The notes beneath the pieces are model-generated. The model was not told where the DNA came from. It did no database searches and was given only the letters and a program-made list of their open reading frames with translations. Below, in pieces: positions 7,013 through 7,159 of a stretch of 7,159 bases of DNA (the stretch's first letter is position 1; each line of letters begins with the position of its first letter). Position numbers and translations under genes: made by a program. Origin of the DNA: Bacteroidota bacterium (GTDB taxonomy: Bacteria; Bacteroidota; Ignavibacteria; Ignavibacteriales; Ignavibacteriaceae); assembly GCA_021790055.1 (NCBI GenBank), contig JAJYIL010000153.1:1-7159 (forward strand), read 5' to 3'.

Positions 7013-7159
7013 CGAGTTTTCCTGGGGCTACTGATTGTTTCAATGTTGTCCGCTTTTACTTATGGGCAAAAAGAACTTACCTTAAAAGATGCCTTAAATA
7101 TTGCTTTACAAAGAAACACTACATTACAAAAAGCCGTAAACAATATTAAAACTAACGAA
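7010..7159 (+). CDS. TolC-family outer-membrane efflux protein, N-terminus (3' partial)
   Basis: The first 50 codons are present and the frame is still open at the window edge. The product starts with MRVFLGLLIVSMLSAFTYG, a signal peptide with Arg2, a hydrophobic core and a likely cleavage near Gly19-Gln20. The mature start, ELTLKDALNIALQRNTTLQK, matches the opening of TolC/OEP-family proteins, where an L-T-L-x-x-A-(L/I)-x-(I/L)-A-L segment forms the first helix of the periplasmic tunnel. Such proteins are outer-membrane exit channels for tripartite efflux pumps or type I secretion. The gene lies 165 bases after cca and probably opens a separate transcript. The partner adaptor and pump genes, usually downstream, are outside the window, so the substrate cannot be inferred. 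Confidence 0.82.
   Translation, partial: MRVFLGLLIVSMLSAFTYGQKELTLKDALNIALQRNTTLQKAVNNIKTNE

Overview
The window holds five protein-coding genes, all on the + strand and tightly packed, and no RNA gene, insertion sequence or CRISPR array that I can see. Base composition is moderately AT-rich, roughly 40% G+C by eye. Three things suggest the Bacteroidota/Chlorobiota/Ignavibacteriota group, with an Ignavibacteria-like bacterium my best guess: a Ser/Thr kinase joined to YCF48-type repeats, a CCA-adding enzyme with a tail of the kind I associate with Bacteroidota, and a TolC-type protein that implies an outer membrane. The lineage is inferred from protein character, not from a marker-gene search.

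Layout. Bases 1-1890 encode a transmembrane receptor Ser/Thr kinase that lacks only its first few residues: cytoplasmic kinase, one membrane span, then an extracytoplasmic seven-bladed beta-propeller. After a 69-base gap come murA (1960-3225, TTG start), a 740-residue membrane protein with about seven spans, a zinc-peptidase domain and TPR repeats (3228-5450, GTG start), and a CCA tRNA nucleotidyltransferase with an HD domain (5441-6844). These three are separated by 2 bases and then overlap by 10 bases, so they look like one translationally coupled operon. A 165-base intergenic region with inverted repeats follows. The start of a TolC-family outer-membrane protein (7010 onward) then runs off the right edge.

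How they may fit together. Three of the five genes concern the cell envelope: the kinase reads something outside the cytoplasmic membrane, MurA commits UDP-GlcNAc to peptidoglycan, and the predicted peptidase faces the periplasm. In Firmicutes and Actinobacteria, PASTA-domain receptor kinases control MurA activity or stability. Here a kinase with a propeller sensor in place of PASTA repeats lies immediately upstream of murA. A functional link is a testable inference, not something the sequence proves. The CCA enzyme looks like a housekeeping passenger, although its first catalytic carboxylate appears to be Glu where Asp is usual.
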